DNA of 64,000 nt from Microbacterium endophyticum (GTDB taxonomy: Bacteria; Actinomycetota; Actinomycetes; Actinomycetales; Microbacteriaceae), in contig NZ_CP049255.1 in NCBI RefSeq assembly GCF_011047135.1, positions 2,356,001-2,420,000 of the forward strand, given 5' to 3'. Each line of letters opens with the position of its first letter. Position 1 is the stretch's first letter. A program made the translations under genes and the position numbers. This document shows, piece by piece, positions 1 to 9,240 of this stretch. The notes under the pieces were generated by a model, which saw only the letters and a program-made list of their open reading frames with translations, did no database searches and was not told the origin of the DNA.

Positions 1-354
1 GTTGCCACCCTGGCTGATGTGCTGCCCGTGGTGGCAGTGCGCCCGCCTGCGCGAGTGTCTGACGGTGATGCAGCTCGGCTCGCGGCACGTCTCCGCGAAA
101 AAGGGACTGTGCTTCTCGTGCAGGGCGCATGGCCGCAGAGCGAAGCGACCCTCGACGTCAGCGATCCGCAGTGGTCGGGGTTGGGGTCCGGGCACGGGCT
201 CCTCGAGCAGCGTGCGTTGACGGTCACGGTGCATTCGAGGCGCACTGCTGTTCCGCGCCGAGCACGCATTCTGCTGCCAGATGCGCAGGGAGAGGTCGCC
301 GCGGCATCCGTTTCGGTTGGTTCTTATCGAGCCGCGATGAGAGCGGTGAGCTGA
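1..354 (+). CDS. ImuA'-type mutasome protein, 3' end only
   Basis: The reading frame is open from the first base and stops at 352-354, so only about the last 117 codons are present. Its stop lies one base upstream of the imuB start, and imuB is itself coupled to dnaE2. In actinobacteria this position is held by ImuA', the RecA-like accessory protein of the damage-induced translesion synthesis mutasome. The visible part is Ala/Arg/Val-rich with a motif 'LLVQGAWPQSEA', consistent with the C-terminal region of such proteins. No nucleotide-binding motif is in view because the N-terminal part is outside the window. The assignment rests mainly on gene order, so it is inference from context; the coding status is clear from codon bias. 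Confidence 0.6.
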   Translation, partial: VATLADVLPVVAVRPPARVSDGDAARLAARLREKGTVLLVQGAWPQSEATLDVSDPQWSGLGSGHGLLEQRALTVTVHSRRTAVPRRARILLPDAQGEVAAASVSVGSYRAAMRAVS

Positions 355-355
355 C

Positions 356-1894
356 GTGGCAGAACCAGTACGCACGCTCGTGCTGTGGGTGCCCGATTGG
401 CCGATCATCGCGGCAGAGCACAGCGGTATTTTCGACGCTGCCGCACCTGTTGCCGTGGTGGAAAAAAACGCTGTCGTGGCGTGTTCGGCGACGGCCCGAG
501 CCGAGGGTGTGCGGCGGGGGCAGCGGCGACGTGATGCGCAAGCGCGGTGTCCGCAGCTCACGATCATTGCGACCGATCTCGAACGAGACCACCGGGCTTT
601 TGCCCCGGCAGTTGCCGCTGTCGAAGAGCGGGCGCCCGGAGTGCAGATTTTGCGTGCGGGGCTGCTGGCGCTTCGCATTCGCGGGCCAGCACGGTATTAC
701 GGCGGCGAGAGCGAGGCAGCTTCGGTGCTGCGTGAGGCTGTCACGGATCTCGGTATCACCGATGTGCGAGCGGGAGTTGCCGATGGGGTCTTCACCGCTG
801 AGCGCGCCGCGCGCAACATCACAACAACACAAGTGCCCGTGCACATCGTGCCCCCGGGGGGCTCTGCAAGCTTTTTGGCTCCGATGCCGGTGGCTGTTTT
901 GGAGGATGCCGAGGTGGCGCTGCTGCTCGGTCGATTGGGCGTGCAGACACTCGGCCAGTTCGCGGGTCTTGACGCATCTCGCGTCGCGGAGCGACTCGGC
1001 CCTCACGGCGAGCGGTTGTTTGCGCTGGCCTCGGGGCGTGATTCCCGCGCTGTCGACCCGCGAACGCCGCCGCCGGAGCTTGATCGAGAGGTCGTTTTCG
1101 AACCGCCCGTTGAGGCTGCAGAACATGTGGCGTTCGGTATCAGGCTCGCGGCATCTGAATTCATCGATGCCCTCGGAGCGCTTGATCTTGTGTGCACCGA
1201 GCTGCGAGTCGAGCTCACGGGAGACCGAGCCGAGCACAGCGAGCGGGTGTGGCTGCATCCGACGGCATTCGATGCTGCGGCGGTGGTCGACCGTGTGAGG
1301 TGGCAACTGAGCGAAGACGCGCAGCACCTGGTGACGGGGGTCGGGCGAGTGCGGCTGTCTCCGGAGGCTGTGGATGCGGCATCCCACCACCACACCGGGC
1401 TCTTCGGCGGTGGCCCCGATGAGCGAGTGCACCATGCGCTTTCTCGGGTACAGGCAATGCTCGGGCACCGTGGGGTCGTGACTCCTGCCGTCGGGGGTGG
1501 GCGCCTACTTGCGGAGCGGCGCGTGCTGGTGCCGTGGGGAGATCGCGCTGTGCTTGCCCGAGAACGTGCGCAGCCGTGGCCTGGGCATCTGCCCGCCCCG
1601 TTGCCGGCGTCGGTGTTTCCGGAACTTCTGCCGGTCGACGTGACAGCTGCCGGAGGTTTTGGCGTTGATGTCGATGAACGCGGCAGTCTCACTGCAGAAC
1701 CGGAGTTGCTGATCGTTCGTGGCAGGCGTTCGCTCATCACCTCGTGGGCGGGCCCATGGCCCGTGATCGAGCGCGAGTGGGACGCCGACCGGGCTCATCT
1801 GACGCATCGCTTTCAGATCGTCGACGACGATCAGCTCGCGTGGTTGCTGGTGTGCACTGGCGGGGTCTGGGCGGCAGAGGCGAGGTATGACTGA
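356..1894 (+). CDS. imuB: ImuB, Y-family-like mutasome scaffold protein
   Basis: A 512-residue protein starting at GTG 356, one base after the imuA' stop. The N-terminus 'TLVLWVPDWPIIA' replaces the catalytic acidic motif of Y-family polymerases (normally D-x-D/N-x-F near the start). That is the known hallmark of ImuB, a catalytically inactive Y-family relative that bridges DnaE2 to the beta clamp. The finger/palm-like region runs to about residue 240 and a little-finger-like region to about 360, followed by an actinobacterial C-terminal extension. The stop overlaps the dnaE2 start by one base (TGATG), so translation is coupled. Expected role: SOS-induced error-prone lesion bypass and mutagenesis with DnaE2. 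I saw no SOS box because the operon promoter is upstream of the window. Confidence 0.88.
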   Translation: MAEPVRTLVLWVPDWPIIAAEHSGIFDAAAPVAVVEKNAVVACSATARAEGVRRGQRRRDAQARCPQLTIIATDLERDHRAFAPAVAAVEERAPGVQILRAGLLALRIRGPARYYGGESEAASVLREAVTDLGITDVRAGVADGVFTAERAARNITTTQVPVHIVPPGGSASFLAPMPVAVLEDAEVALLLGRLGVQTLGQFAGLDASRVAERLGPHGERLFALASGRDSRAVDPRTPPPELDREVVFEPPVEAAEHVAFGIRLAASEFIDALGALDLVCTELRVELTGDRAEHSERVWLHPTAFDAAAVVDRVRWQLSEDAQHLVTGVGRVRLSPEAVDAASHHHTGLFGGGPDERVHHALSRVQAMLGHRGVVTPAVGGGRLLAERRVLVPWGDRAVLARERAQPWPGHLPAPLPASVFPELLPVDVTAAGGFGVDVDERGSLTAEPELLIVRGRRSLITSWAGPWPVIEREWDADRAHLTHRFQIVDDDQLAWLLVCTGGVWAAEARYD

Positions 1895-4800
1895 TGGGGT
1901 TCAATAACCCACCGGTGAGCTGGGCCGAGTTCGAACGAGTGCTGAGCGATTCTGGGCGTGAGAGCGAGCGCCCGCCGGGAGCTGACGGGGGAGACAGCCC
2001 TGCCTGGTCGCACAAACGCGGACCTTACGTGCCGCCCCAGATTGAACGCCCAGCCGATGCGGTGCCGTACGCCGAACTGCACGTGCACTCGACGTACTCC
2101 TTTCTCGATGGTGCATCTTCCCCAGAAGAGCTCGTCGAAGAAGCCGAACGACTGGGACTCCACGCACTCGCTCTCACCGACCATGACGGGTTCTATGGGA
2201 TCGTGCGCTTTGCCGAGGCCGCGCAGACTCGACGTGTTGACACGGTTTTCGGTTCCGAGATGTCACTCGAGCTGCCCACACCCCAAAAAGGTGTGGCCGA
2301 CCCCGTGGGTGCGCACTTGCTTGTGCTCGCGCGCGGTCAAGAGGGGTACCACCGGCTCGCGGGGGCCCTTACCTCGGCACAATTGCAGGGCGCCGAAAAG
2401 GGACGCCCCCACTATGACCTCGACGAGCTTGCAGAGCGCGCCGACGGTCACTGGGCGATTCTCACCGGATGCCGCAAGGGCGCTGTGCGGCGGGCGCTCG
2501 CCGAGGCTGGGCCCCACGCCGCCGCGCGAGAACTCGACCGGCTGGTGGACCTCTTCGGCCACGACGCTGTGCAGGTCGAACTCATCGACCACGGTGACCC
2601 AACCGATCAACGCACGAACGATGTGCTGGCAGCTCTTGCGGCCGAGCGATCTCTGCCCGTGCTCGCCAGCGGCAATGTGCATTACGCATCGCCGAAAAAG
2701 CGACTGCTTGCCACCGCGATTGCGGCCGTCCGTGCAAACCGCAGCATGGACGAAATCGACGGTTGGCTACCCGCGCACGGCGGCGCCTTTTTGCGATCGG
2801 GCGCCGAGATGGCGGCACGGTTCGCCCGCTACCCGGGGGCTGTTGCGCGCACTGTCACGCTCGCTGACGAGCTGGCGTTTCCGCTCCAGAGCGCTAAACC
2901 GGCACTGCCCAAGCAGGATGTTCCACCCGGGCACACTCCCATGTCGCACCTGCGCCAATTGGTGTGGCGAGGGGCCGCAGAGCGGTACCCCGACATGCCA
3001 GCAGGCCACCGGGCTCGGCTCGAAAAAGAGCTCAATGTCATCGAGGCAAAGGACTTTCCCGGCTACTTCTTGATCGTGCACGGCATCGTTGTCGAGGCTC
3101 GTCGCCGCGGCATCCTATGTCAGGGGCGGGGGTCTGCGGCCTCGAGCGCCGTCTGCTACGTCTTGGGAATCACAGCTGTCGACGCGATCTTTTACGGGCT
3201 GCCGTTCGAGCGGTTTTTGTCGAGCATGCGCGAAGAAGAGCCCGACATCGATGTCGACTTCGACTCTGATCGCCGTGAAGAGATCATTCAGTGGGTGTAT
3301 CGCACCTACGGGCGCGAGCGTGCGGCGCAGGTGGCGAACGTCATTACGTACCGGCCGAAAAACGCCGTGCGCGACATGGCCCGGGCGCTCGGGTTTTCGC
3401 CCGGCCAACAGGACGCGTGGTCGAAGCAGGTCGACCGCTGGGGAGATGGGCCTCAGACGGGCAGTCACGACATCCCCGACCAGGTGCTCGCGTTCGCCGG
3501 TGAGCTGCTCAAGGCACCACGGCACCTCGGCATTCATTCGGGCGGAATGGTACTCACCGACCGCCCCGTGGGTGAGGTGGTGCCGATCGAACACGCACGG
3601 ATGCCGAACCGCACTGTCATCCAGTGGGACAAAGACGACGCAGCCTGGATGGGGCTTGTGAAGTTCGACCTGCTGGGCCTTGGCATGCTCGCGGCCCTCC
3701 AGTACTGCTTTGATCTCGTGCGTGATGCGACGGGGGAGACCTGGGGCCTCGATGCGATCCCCAAAGAAGAAGCCGCCGTGTACGACATGCTGTGCCGGGC
3801 CGACTCGATCGGGGTGTTCCAAGTGGAGTCGCGTGCGCAGATGGGGCTTCTGCCGCGCCTACAGCCGCGCCGGTTTTACGACCTCGTGATCGAGATCGCC
3901 CTCATTCGCCCCGGCCCGATTCAGGGTGGGGCCGTGCACCCCTTTGTGCGGCGCAAAATTGGTGATGAAGAGGTGACGTACCCGCACGAGAAGCTCAAGC
4001 CGGTGCTTGAGCGCACTCTCGGCATTCCGGTTTTTCAGGAGCAACTGATGCAGATGGCTGTGGTGATCGGCAACTGCAGCGCCGAAGAAGCCGACACTCT
4101 GCGCCGCGCGATGGGGTCAAAGCGCGGGCTTGAGCGCATCGACTCGATTCGTGAGCAGCTCTACATCGGCATGGCCGAAAACGGGTTGTCGCCCGAGGAG
4201 TCTGACGCGATCTATGCCCGCATTCAAGCGTTCGCCAACTTCGGGTTCGCCGAGTCGCACTCGCTCTCGTTCGGGCTGCTTGTGTATGCCAGCTCGTGGA
4301 TCAAGCTGCACTACCCCGCAGCTTTTCTGGCGGGGCTCCTTCGCGCGCAACCCATGGGGTTTTACTCACCCGCCACCCTCGTGGCCGATGCTCGCCGGCA
4401 CGGTGTCACAGTGTTGCGCCCCGATATCCAGCGTTCGCGCGCACACGCGAGCCTTGAAGCAGAACAGGCGGATGCCGCGCACACAGCCGTGCACACAGCT
4501 CCGCCGACGGGTATGCCGTCGTGCGCGCACCGCACGCAGCCCCCGGTCGCTGTCTTCGACGCCGCGGCTCCCGACGAGTCAGCGGCCCATCGCCGCGACG
4601 GTGCATTCGCCGTGCGCATGGGGCTTGCCGCCGTCAAGGGCGTGGGTGTTGCTGTTGCCGAGCGCATCGTCGCCGCGCGAGTAGCGGAGGGCCCGTTCCG
4701 GGACATGCGCGACCTCGTTCGTCGCACCGGTGTGACCGAAGTGCACCTCGAAGCCCTCTCGACAGCGGGTGCTTTCGAGAGCTTCGGTCTCAGCCGCCGT

Positions 4801-5310
4801 GAAGCGCTGTGGCTGGCCGGTTCTGCTGCAACCGACCGCGAGGAGTTTCTGCCGGGCTCACTCATCTCCGTGCAGCCCCCGCTGTTTTCTGACCCTTCCA
4901 GCTACGAGCAATTGGCCTCCGACCTCTGGGCCACCGGTATTTCGACCGACGATCACCCGCTCACGCACTTTCGTGCCGCCCTTGATGCGCGAGGTGTGTT
5001 GACCTCGCAAGAGCTACGCACACATGAACCGGGCCGCCGCGTCGAGATTGCAGGTCTTGTGACGCACCGGCAGCGGCCGGCTACGGCATCCGGTATTACG
5101 TTCTTCAATCTCGAAGACGAGCACGGCATCATCAACGTGATCTGTTCGGTCGGTGTCTTTACCCGCCACCGGAGGGTTGCTCGAGACTCACCTGCTGTGA
5201 TTGTGCGGGGCATTCTCGAGCGTTCTCCCGAGGGCGTGACAAACCTTGTCGCCGACCGGTTCGAAGACCTGCAAGTGGGAGTGGGGCACCGCTCGCGCGA
5301 TTACCGGTGA
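1894..5310 (+). CDS. dnaE2: Error-prone DNA polymerase III alpha subunit DnaE2
   Basis: A C-family polymerase of 1138 residues, typical for DnaE2 and shorter than replicative DnaE1. The N-terminal PHP domain starts near residue 60 with 'ELHVHSTYSFLDG' and continues with 'ALTDHDG'. The polymerase core carries the catalytic aspartates in 'PDIDVDFDSDRREE' near residue 450. A C-terminal OB-fold follows at about 1050-1120 ('VEIAGLVTHRQRP'). A variable His/Ala/Pro-rich insertion sits at about residues 865-905. It is the third gene of the ImuA'-ImuB-DnaE2 cassette and overlaps imuB by one base. Role: translesion synthesis after DNA damage in partnership with ImuB. The gene is full length with no frameshift. 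Confidence 0.93.
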   Translation: MGFNNPPVSWAEFERVLSDSGRESERPPGADGGDSPAWSHKRGPYVPPQIERPADAVPYAELHVHSTYSFLDGASSPEELVEEAERLGLHALALTDHDGFYGIVRFAEAAQTRRVDTVFGSEMSLELPTPQKGVADPVGAHLLVLARGQEGYHRLAGALTSAQLQGAEKGRPHYDLDELAERADGHWAILTGCRKGAVRRALAEAGPHAAARELDRLVDLFGHDAVQVELIDHGDPTDQRTNDVLAALAAERSLPVLASGNVHYASPKKRLLATAIAAVRANRSMDEIDGWLPAHGGAFLRSGAEMAARFARYPGAVARTVTLADELAFPLQSAKPALPKQDVPPGHTPMSHLRQLVWRGAAERYPDMPAGHRARLEKELNVIEAKDFPGYFLIVHGIVVEARRRGILCQGRGSAASSAVCYVLGITAVDAIFYGLPFERFLSSMREEEPDIDVDFDSDRREEIIQWVYRTYGRERAAQVANVITYRPKNAVRDMARALGFSPGQQDAWSKQVDRWGDGPQTGSHDIPDQVLAFAGELLKAPRHLGIHSGGMVLTDRPVGEVVPIEHARMPNRTVIQWDKDDAAWMGLVKFDLLGLGMLAALQYCFDLVRDATGETWGLDAIPKEEAAVYDMLCRADSIGVFQVESRAQMGLLPRLQPRRFYDLVIEIALIRPGPIQGGAVHPFVRRKIGDEEVTYPHEKLKPVLERTLGIPVFQEQLMQMAVVIGNCSAEEADTLRRAMGSKRGLERIDSIREQLYIGMAENGLSPEESDAIYARIQAFANFGFAESHSLSFGLLVYASSWIKLHYPAAFLAGLLRAQPMGFYSPATLVADARRHGVTVLRPDIQRSRAHASLEAEQADAAHTAVHTAPPTGMPSCAHRTQPPVAVFDAAAPDESAAHRRDGAFAVRMGLAAVKGVGVAVAERIVAARVAEGPFRDMRDLVRRTGVTEVHLEALSTAGAFESFGLSRREALWLAGSAATDREEFLPGSLISVQPPLFSDPSSYEQLASDLWATGISTDDHPLTHFRAALDARGVLTSQELRTHEPGRRVEIAGLVTHRQRPATASGITFFNLEDEHGIINVICSVGVFTRHRRVARDSPAVIVRGILERSPEGVTNLVADRFEDLQVGVGHRSRDYR

Positions 5311-5435
5311 GGCTGCCGCGAGTCGTAGTCGGCTCGTTCGGGCCGTGCGCTGTAGCCATCGCGGATTACGGCGACGATCGAACCCGAAACTGCCGCAAAA
5401 ACCAGCGCTGCGATGAGGCACAGAAAGACGATCAT
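5301..5435 (-). CDS. Small single-pass membrane protein (44 aa)
   Basis: The start is placed at ATG 5433-5435, because AAGGAG lies 7 bases upstream on the minus strand; an upstream in-frame ATG at 5492 lacks such a site. The product starts 'MIVFLCLIAALVFAAVSG', one hydrophobic helix of about 22 residues, then a short basic hydrophilic tail ending 'DSRQPHR'. It overlaps the end of dnaE2 by about 10 bases in antisense. I do not recognise a family; short proteins like this next to dnaE2 are plausible but function is unknown. Confidence 0.55.
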   Translation of the reverse strand: MIVFLCLIAALVFAAVSGSIVAVIRDGYSARPERADYDSRQPHR

Positions 5436-5605
5436 GGGCTTCTCCTTTGGGATCGATAGTTCGATTCCAAAGCACGGATTGGAGTGCTTCAAGAAGCCAA
5501 TTGCGCCCGTGTGGCCCTTTGCGGTGCTGCGTGCGCAGAAAATCAGGTGTTATCCCGGGCGGTGGATGCCACAGCATCCTGATTGGACTGCTGCCCAGAC
5601 ACAAC

Positions 5606-5637
5606 ACAACGCCCCCGGTAAAAACCAGGGGCGTTGT
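5606..5637. terminator. Bidirectional-looking hairpin terminator
   Basis: A perfect 10-bp stem (ACAACGCCCC ... GGGGCGTTGT) with a 12-base A-rich loop. It lies 13 bases downstream of the HesB-like gene on the minus strand. There is no strong T-tract on either side, so efficiency is uncertain. Confidence 0.55.
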
Positions 5638-5650
5638 ATAAAAGACTGCG

Positions 5651-5932
5651 TTATGCGGAAACGCCGAGGGCGAATCGAACCGATCCGTCTTCAGATACTT
5701 CTGCATCGAGGATGCGGTCATCGAGCGCGACCTTTGCGATCTCGTCGACGAATACGCGTGCGCCGTCAGTTTCGACGACGGCGTCTGTTTCTTCGGGGGC
5801 CTGCACGAGTGCGAGCTCGAAGCCTGAGTTCTCGGCTCCGGTGTCTCGGATGCGAAGACCACCGGTTTCGGTGGGAATCTGTGCCGTGATGTTCTTAACA
5901 GCGCTTGCTGCGTTCTCGGTGAGCGTGAGCAT
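5651..5932 (-). CDS. HesB/IscA-like protein lacking the cluster cysteines
   Basis: A 93-residue protein beginning 'MLTLTENAASAVKNI', the usual opening of the HesB/IscA fold. A-type Fe-S carriers have three conserved cysteines, but none is present here. Actinobacteria commonly carry such cysteine-less paralogues, often labelled Fe-S assembly protein HesB without biochemical support. The start is well supported by GGAAGGAG six bases upstream of ATG 5932. It is a single gene ending at the hairpin at 5606-5637. An Fe-S carrier role is unlikely without cysteines; the real function is unknown. Confidence 0.78.
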   Translation of the reverse strand: MLTLTENAASAVKNITAQIPTETGGLRIRDTGAENSGFELALVQAPEETDAVVETDGARVFVDEIAKVALDDRILDAEVSEDGSVRFALGVSA

Positions 5933-6106
5933 AAAAGCTCTCCTTCCGTGAATTGCTGCGGGTTGGCTACGATTCCGAGAATCCGGGCCCGACGCAAGCC
6001 ACAGCCACTTCTGCCAGGCAACTCACATGTTCACGGCATGCTCTACAAAAAGCTGAAAAAGGCGCAACCCCTGCCGCTCAGCGTGCCCGCCGCGTAGCGT
6101 GGAATC

Positions 6107-7840
6107 ATGGCCGATTCGATCGCAGATCTATTCGTCGACACACTTACTCGCGCCGGGGTGAAACGAGTGTGGGGTCTTCCCGGAGACTCCCTCAACGCCT
6201 TTACCGATGCGATGCGCACTCACGGCACTCTGGAGTGGATGCACACCCGGCACGAAGAGGCCGCGGCGTTCGCTGCCGGTGCCGAAGCCGAGGTGACCGG
6301 CGAGCTCGCCGTCGTTGCGGGTAGCTGTGGCCCGGGCAATCTGCACTTCATCAACGGGCTCTTCGATGCGCAGCGGTCGCGTGTGCCGGTGTTGGCTATC
6401 GCGTCGCACATTCCGTCGTCAGAGATCGGCAGCAACTACTTTCAAGAGACCCACCCGCAAGAGCTTTTTCGTGAGTGCAGCGTCTACTGCGAGCTCGTCT
6501 CTGACCCATCCCAAATGCCGTGGGTGCTCGAAGCCGCCATGCGTGCCGCCGTTGAGCGTCGCGGTGTCGCCGTTGTTGTGGTGCCGGGTGATGTGTTCTT
6601 CGCCGATGCGCCCAAGCGCCGGCCGTCGGCTGCGATTCAGGCGTCGTCTTCGCACACCGTGCCAGCGGATGCCGTGCTGGCCAAGGCTGCGGGGCTCTTG
6701 AACGAGGCGAAGAAGGTGACGATTCTTGCCGGCGCCGGAGTTGCCGGCGCTCACGCCGAGGTGCTCGCGCTCGCCGAGAAGCTGCAGGCGCCGATCGTGC
6801 ACGCGTTCCGAGGCAAAGAGCACATCGAATACGACAATCCTTATGACGTCGGGATGACGGGGCTGCTCGGGTTCGCCTCGGGGTATCGCGCCATGGAGCA
6901 CTGCGACGTGCTCCTGATGCTCGGCACCGACCTGCCGTACCGCCAGTTCTACCCCGAAAAAGCGACCATCATCCAGGTAGACATTCGCGGCGAACAGTTG
7001 GGGCGACGCACTCCGATCGACCTGGGGATGGTGGGAGACGTTAAGGCGACGGCATCCGCTCTGTTGCCGTTGCTGTCGGGGGAGCGGAGCGATGCGCACC
7101 TGAGCGACAGCGTGAAGCACTATAAGAAGACGCGGCGCGAGCTTGACGGTCTCGCCAACAACGACGGCAAGGCGCCGATTCACCCGCAGTACGTGGCGCG
7201 GTTGCTCGACGAACTGGCCGATAAGGATGCCGTTTTTACCGCCGACGTCGGAACCCCCGTGATTTGGGCTGCGCGCTACCTGCAGATGACGAAAGAGCGC
7301 CGGCTGATCGGGTCGTTCTCGCACGGGTCGATGGCCAACGCCATGCCGCAGGCGTTGGGGGCGCAGGGCGTGGATCGTTCGCGGCAGGTTATTGCGCTCG
7401 CGGGCGACGGCGGACTCTCGATGCTGATGGGCGATCTGCTGTCGATTCGGCAGAACAAACTGCCGATCAAGATCGTGGTGTTCAACAACTCTGCCCTCGG
7501 TTTTGTCGAGGTGGAGATGAAGGCCGCGGGCCTCGTGACCTACGCCACTGATCTGGACAACCCGAACTTTGCTGCCGTTGCGGAGTCGGTGGGGATGACG
7601 GGTATTCGCGTTGAGGACCCGAACGATCTCGAGGGTGCGCTGACCCGCGCGCTCGCCGACCCGGGCCCGGTGCTCGTTGATGTGGTGGTGGCGCGCGAAG
7701 AGATGTCGATTCCGCCGTCGATCACTGCCGCCCAGGCGAAGGGCTTTGCGCTCTATGCGCTGCGCACGGTGATGTCGGGTCGCGGCGACGAACTGCTCGA
7801 CCTTGCCGACACCAACGTGTGGCGCCGAGTGTTTGGTTGA
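6107..7840 (+). CDS. poxB: Pyruvate oxidase / pyruvate:quinone dehydrogenase
   Basis: A 577-residue thiamine-diphosphate enzyme of the PoxB/acetolactate synthase superfamily. The N-terminal PYR domain has the catalytic glutamate in 'HTRHEEAAAFAAGAEA' (about residue 50) and 'CGPGNLHFINGLFDA'. The central FAD-type domain covers about 190-330. The C-terminal PP domain has the ThDP/Mg motif starting 'GDGGLSMLMGDL' and ending 'VVFNN' (about 433-462). The length and the 'SEIGSNYFQETHPQELF' stretch match PoxB better than acetolactate synthase. Expected reaction: oxidative decarboxylation of pyruvate to acetate and CO2, passing electrons to membrane quinone. It is monocistronic, with a tRNA gene 33 bases downstream. 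Confidence 0.88.
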   Translation: MADSIADLFVDTLTRAGVKRVWGLPGDSLNAFTDAMRTHGTLEWMHTRHEEAAAFAAGAEAEVTGELAVVAGSCGPGNLHFINGLFDAQRSRVPVLAIASHIPSSEIGSNYFQETHPQELFRECSVYCELVSDPSQMPWVLEAAMRAAVERRGVAVVVVPGDVFFADAPKRRPSAAIQASSSHTVPADAVLAKAAGLLNEAKKVTILAGAGVAGAHAEVLALAEKLQAPIVHAFRGKEHIEYDNPYDVGMTGLLGFASGYRAMEHCDVLLMLGTDLPYRQFYPEKATIIQVDIRGEQLGRRTPIDLGMVGDVKATASALLPLLSGERSDAHLSDSVKHYKKTRRELDGLANNDGKAPIHPQYVARLLDELADKDAVFTADVGTPVIWAARYLQMTKERRLIGSFSHGSMANAMPQALGAQGVDRSRQVIALAGDGGLSMLMGDLLSIRQNKLPIKIVVFNNSALGFVEVEMKAAGLVTYATDLDNPNFAAVAESVGMTGIRVEDPNDLEGALTRALADPGPVLVDVVVAREEMSIPPSITAAQAKGFALYALRTVMSGRGDELLDLADTNVWRRVFG

Positions 7841-7873
7841 TCAACCAGCACGGCGGTTAGAATTGTGCCGCCA

Positions 7874-7945
7874 GCCTCTGTAGCTCAGTGGAAGAGCCAC
7901 TCCGTCCTAAGGAGAGGGTCGGGGGTTCGAATCCCTCCAGGGGCA
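7874..7945 (+). tRNA. tRNA-Arg(CCT)
   Basis: A full cloverleaf. The acceptor stem is GCCTCTG/CAGGGGC with one G-U, the D arm is GCTC/GAGC, and the anticodon loop GTCCTAA gives anticodon CCT. The T arm is GGGGG-TTCGAAT-CCCTC. No CCA is encoded. The 3' half of the gene is the target duplicated by the IS481 element that follows, but the tRNA itself is complete. Confidence 0.92.
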
Positions 7946-7948
7946 CAG
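7934..7948. repeat. Target-site duplication, left copy (inside tRNA-Arg 3' end)
   Basis: CCTCCAGGGGCACAG, identical to 9241-9255 and immediately outside the left IS end. It overlaps the last 12 bases of the tRNA-Arg gene. Confidence 0.85.
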
Positions 7949-7992
7949 TGTGATGAGTCGCGACATAGGTCTCACCTGAGTCGCGACATGTG

Positions 7993-9168
7993 TCAGAAAG
8001 AGCCCGGCCATCGGCCGGGCTCTTTCATTTCGTTGCGCCAGTAGGCGCGTTGTGTGTTGATGGTGTTTGTTGCGATGATCTCGGCGGTGTCGAGGTGGAT
8101 GATCGTGACGGTTGTTTCGTCGATGAGCGCGATGATGCGTTTGCCGCGGTGGGCTGTTCCGATGCCGAGGTGGTGCATTCGTCCGGCTCGGCGAAGGCTC
8201 ATTTTGCCGTTGCTGCCGACGTGGTCGTAGCGGATTCTGAAGTGTCCTGCCCGTGGGGCTGTGGGGAGAGCTTTCGGGGATGCACGGTAGGTGGCCTCTG
8301 GTGTTGTTCTGTTGTTGCTTCGGTGGGGGCGCTGCTCGTTGTAGTGGTGTCGGAAGTGGTCGAGCTGGAGTTGTAGCTCATGCAGGGTGGTGGCTGGGGG
8401 TCTGGCTCCGAGCCATCGTTTGAGGGTTTGGTGGAAGCGTTCGATTTTGCCTTGGGTCTGCGGGTGGTTGGGTGTGCCGTTCTTTTGTTTCACTCCGAGT
8501 AGTGCGAGGAGGTATTCGAAGGCGTTGCGCCCGCCGCCGAATCGGGCTGTGTAGACGCGGCCGTTGTCGGTGAGTGTTGAGGCGGGGGTGCCGTGTTCGT
8601 CGGTTGCTGCGAGGAATGTGGTGACGACGTTGTCGCCGGTGACCGGGGTGTGGGCGGTGCAGGACAGGAGGTAGCGGGAGTGGTCGTCGAGCCAGTTCAG
8701 GATTTCGACGTCCTGGCCGTTTGCGAGGCGCCAGTGGGTGAAGTCTGATTGCCAGGTCTCGTTGGGTTGGGCTGCTTCGAAGCGGATGTAGGACGATTTC
8801 GGTCGTTTGCGGGGTTCGGGAGTGATCAACCCGGCGGTGTGCAGGATGCGTCTGATCGTGGATGTCGATGGCGGTGTGTGTTGCTCGTGTTCGAGGTGCC
8901 AGGCGATCGTGACAGGGCCGGCATCGAGTCCTTGGGTTGTGAGTTCCGCCCGAAGGGTGATGATCCGGGCGCGAACTTGTTCCGGTGTGGCGGACGCGTT
9001 CGTCTTCGGTCGCCGTGAGCGTGGCTCGACCGCGTCCAGTCCACCGTCACGGTAACGAGCGAGTAGCCGATGCAAATGTCGACGGGAGATCCCGTACTCG
9101 ATCGCCGCGTCGGTGACGGTGAGCTGGCCCGCGATGATCTTCAAAACAACAACCCGATGCTTCGACAT
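7993..9168 (-). CDS. IS481 family transposase
   Basis: 391 residues. An N-terminal helix-turn-helix ('ITDAAIEYGISRRHL'-like, about 15-35) is followed by a linker, then a DDE integrase core. Core landmarks are 'WQSDFTHWRL' (first Asp), 'SWLDDHSRYLLS'-like 'NWLDDHSRYLLS', 'LTDNGRVY' (second Asp) and 'HPQTQGKIERFHQTLKRWL' (Glu). This is the standard IS481 order and length. The last codons (encoding 'EPGRWPGSF') form the arm of a strong GC hairpin, so the element brings its own terminator. No frameshift or stop; likely active. Confidence 0.93.
   Translation of the reverse strand: MSKHRVVVLKIIAGQLTVTDAAIEYGISRRHLHRLLARYRDGGLDAVEPRSRRPKTNASATPEQVRARIITLRAELTTQGLDAGPVTIAWHLEHEQHTPPSTSTIRRILHTAGLITPEPRKRPKSSYIRFEAAQPNETWQSDFTHWRLANGQDVEILNWLDDHSRYLLSCTAHTPVTGDNVVTTFLAATDEHGTPASTLTDNGRVYTARFGGGRNAFEYLLALLGVKQKNGTPNHPQTQGKIERFHQTLKRWLGARPPATTLHELQLQLDHFRHHYNEQRPHRSNNRTTPEATYRASPKALPTAPRAGHFRIRYDHVGSNGKMSLRRAGRMHHLGIGTAHRGKRIIALIDETTVTIIHLDTAEIIATNTINTQRAYWRNEMKEPGRWPGSF
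7997..8025. terminator. Hairpin terminator at the end of the IS481 transposase gene
   Basis: A 13-bp perfect stem (AAAGAGCCCGGCC) with loop ATC. It reads into T3 on either strand. The same core hairpin recurs at 61178-61210. Confidence 0.6.
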
Positions 9169-9240
9169 ACATCGGACTGTGACGCATGACGCGACTCACC
9201 AAGGACCTATCACCTGTGACCTATGTCGTGAACCCAGACA

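Larger units (their letters stand above)
7949..9240 (-). mobile_element. Complete IS481-family insertion sequence
   Basis: A 1292-bp element with imperfect terminal inverted repeats beginning TGT, as in IS481. The left end reads TGTGATGAGTCGCGACATAG; the reverse complement of the right end reads TGTCTGGGTTCACGACATAG. The left end holds the motif GAGTCGCGACAT twice, likely transposase-binding repeats. It is flanked by a perfect 15-bp direct repeat and carries one intact transposase gene. All parts look functional, so this is probably a recent insertion. Confidence 0.87.

Noticed and set aside
224..1468. 414-codon minus-strand open frame opposite imuB
   Set aside because: Shadow frame; His/Arg/Pro-rich with no recognisable motif, while imuB is coupled to its neighbours.
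7834..7847. Perfect palindrome TGGTTGATCAACCA over the poxB stop codon
   Set aside because: Too short and without a T-tract to call a terminator; could be chance.
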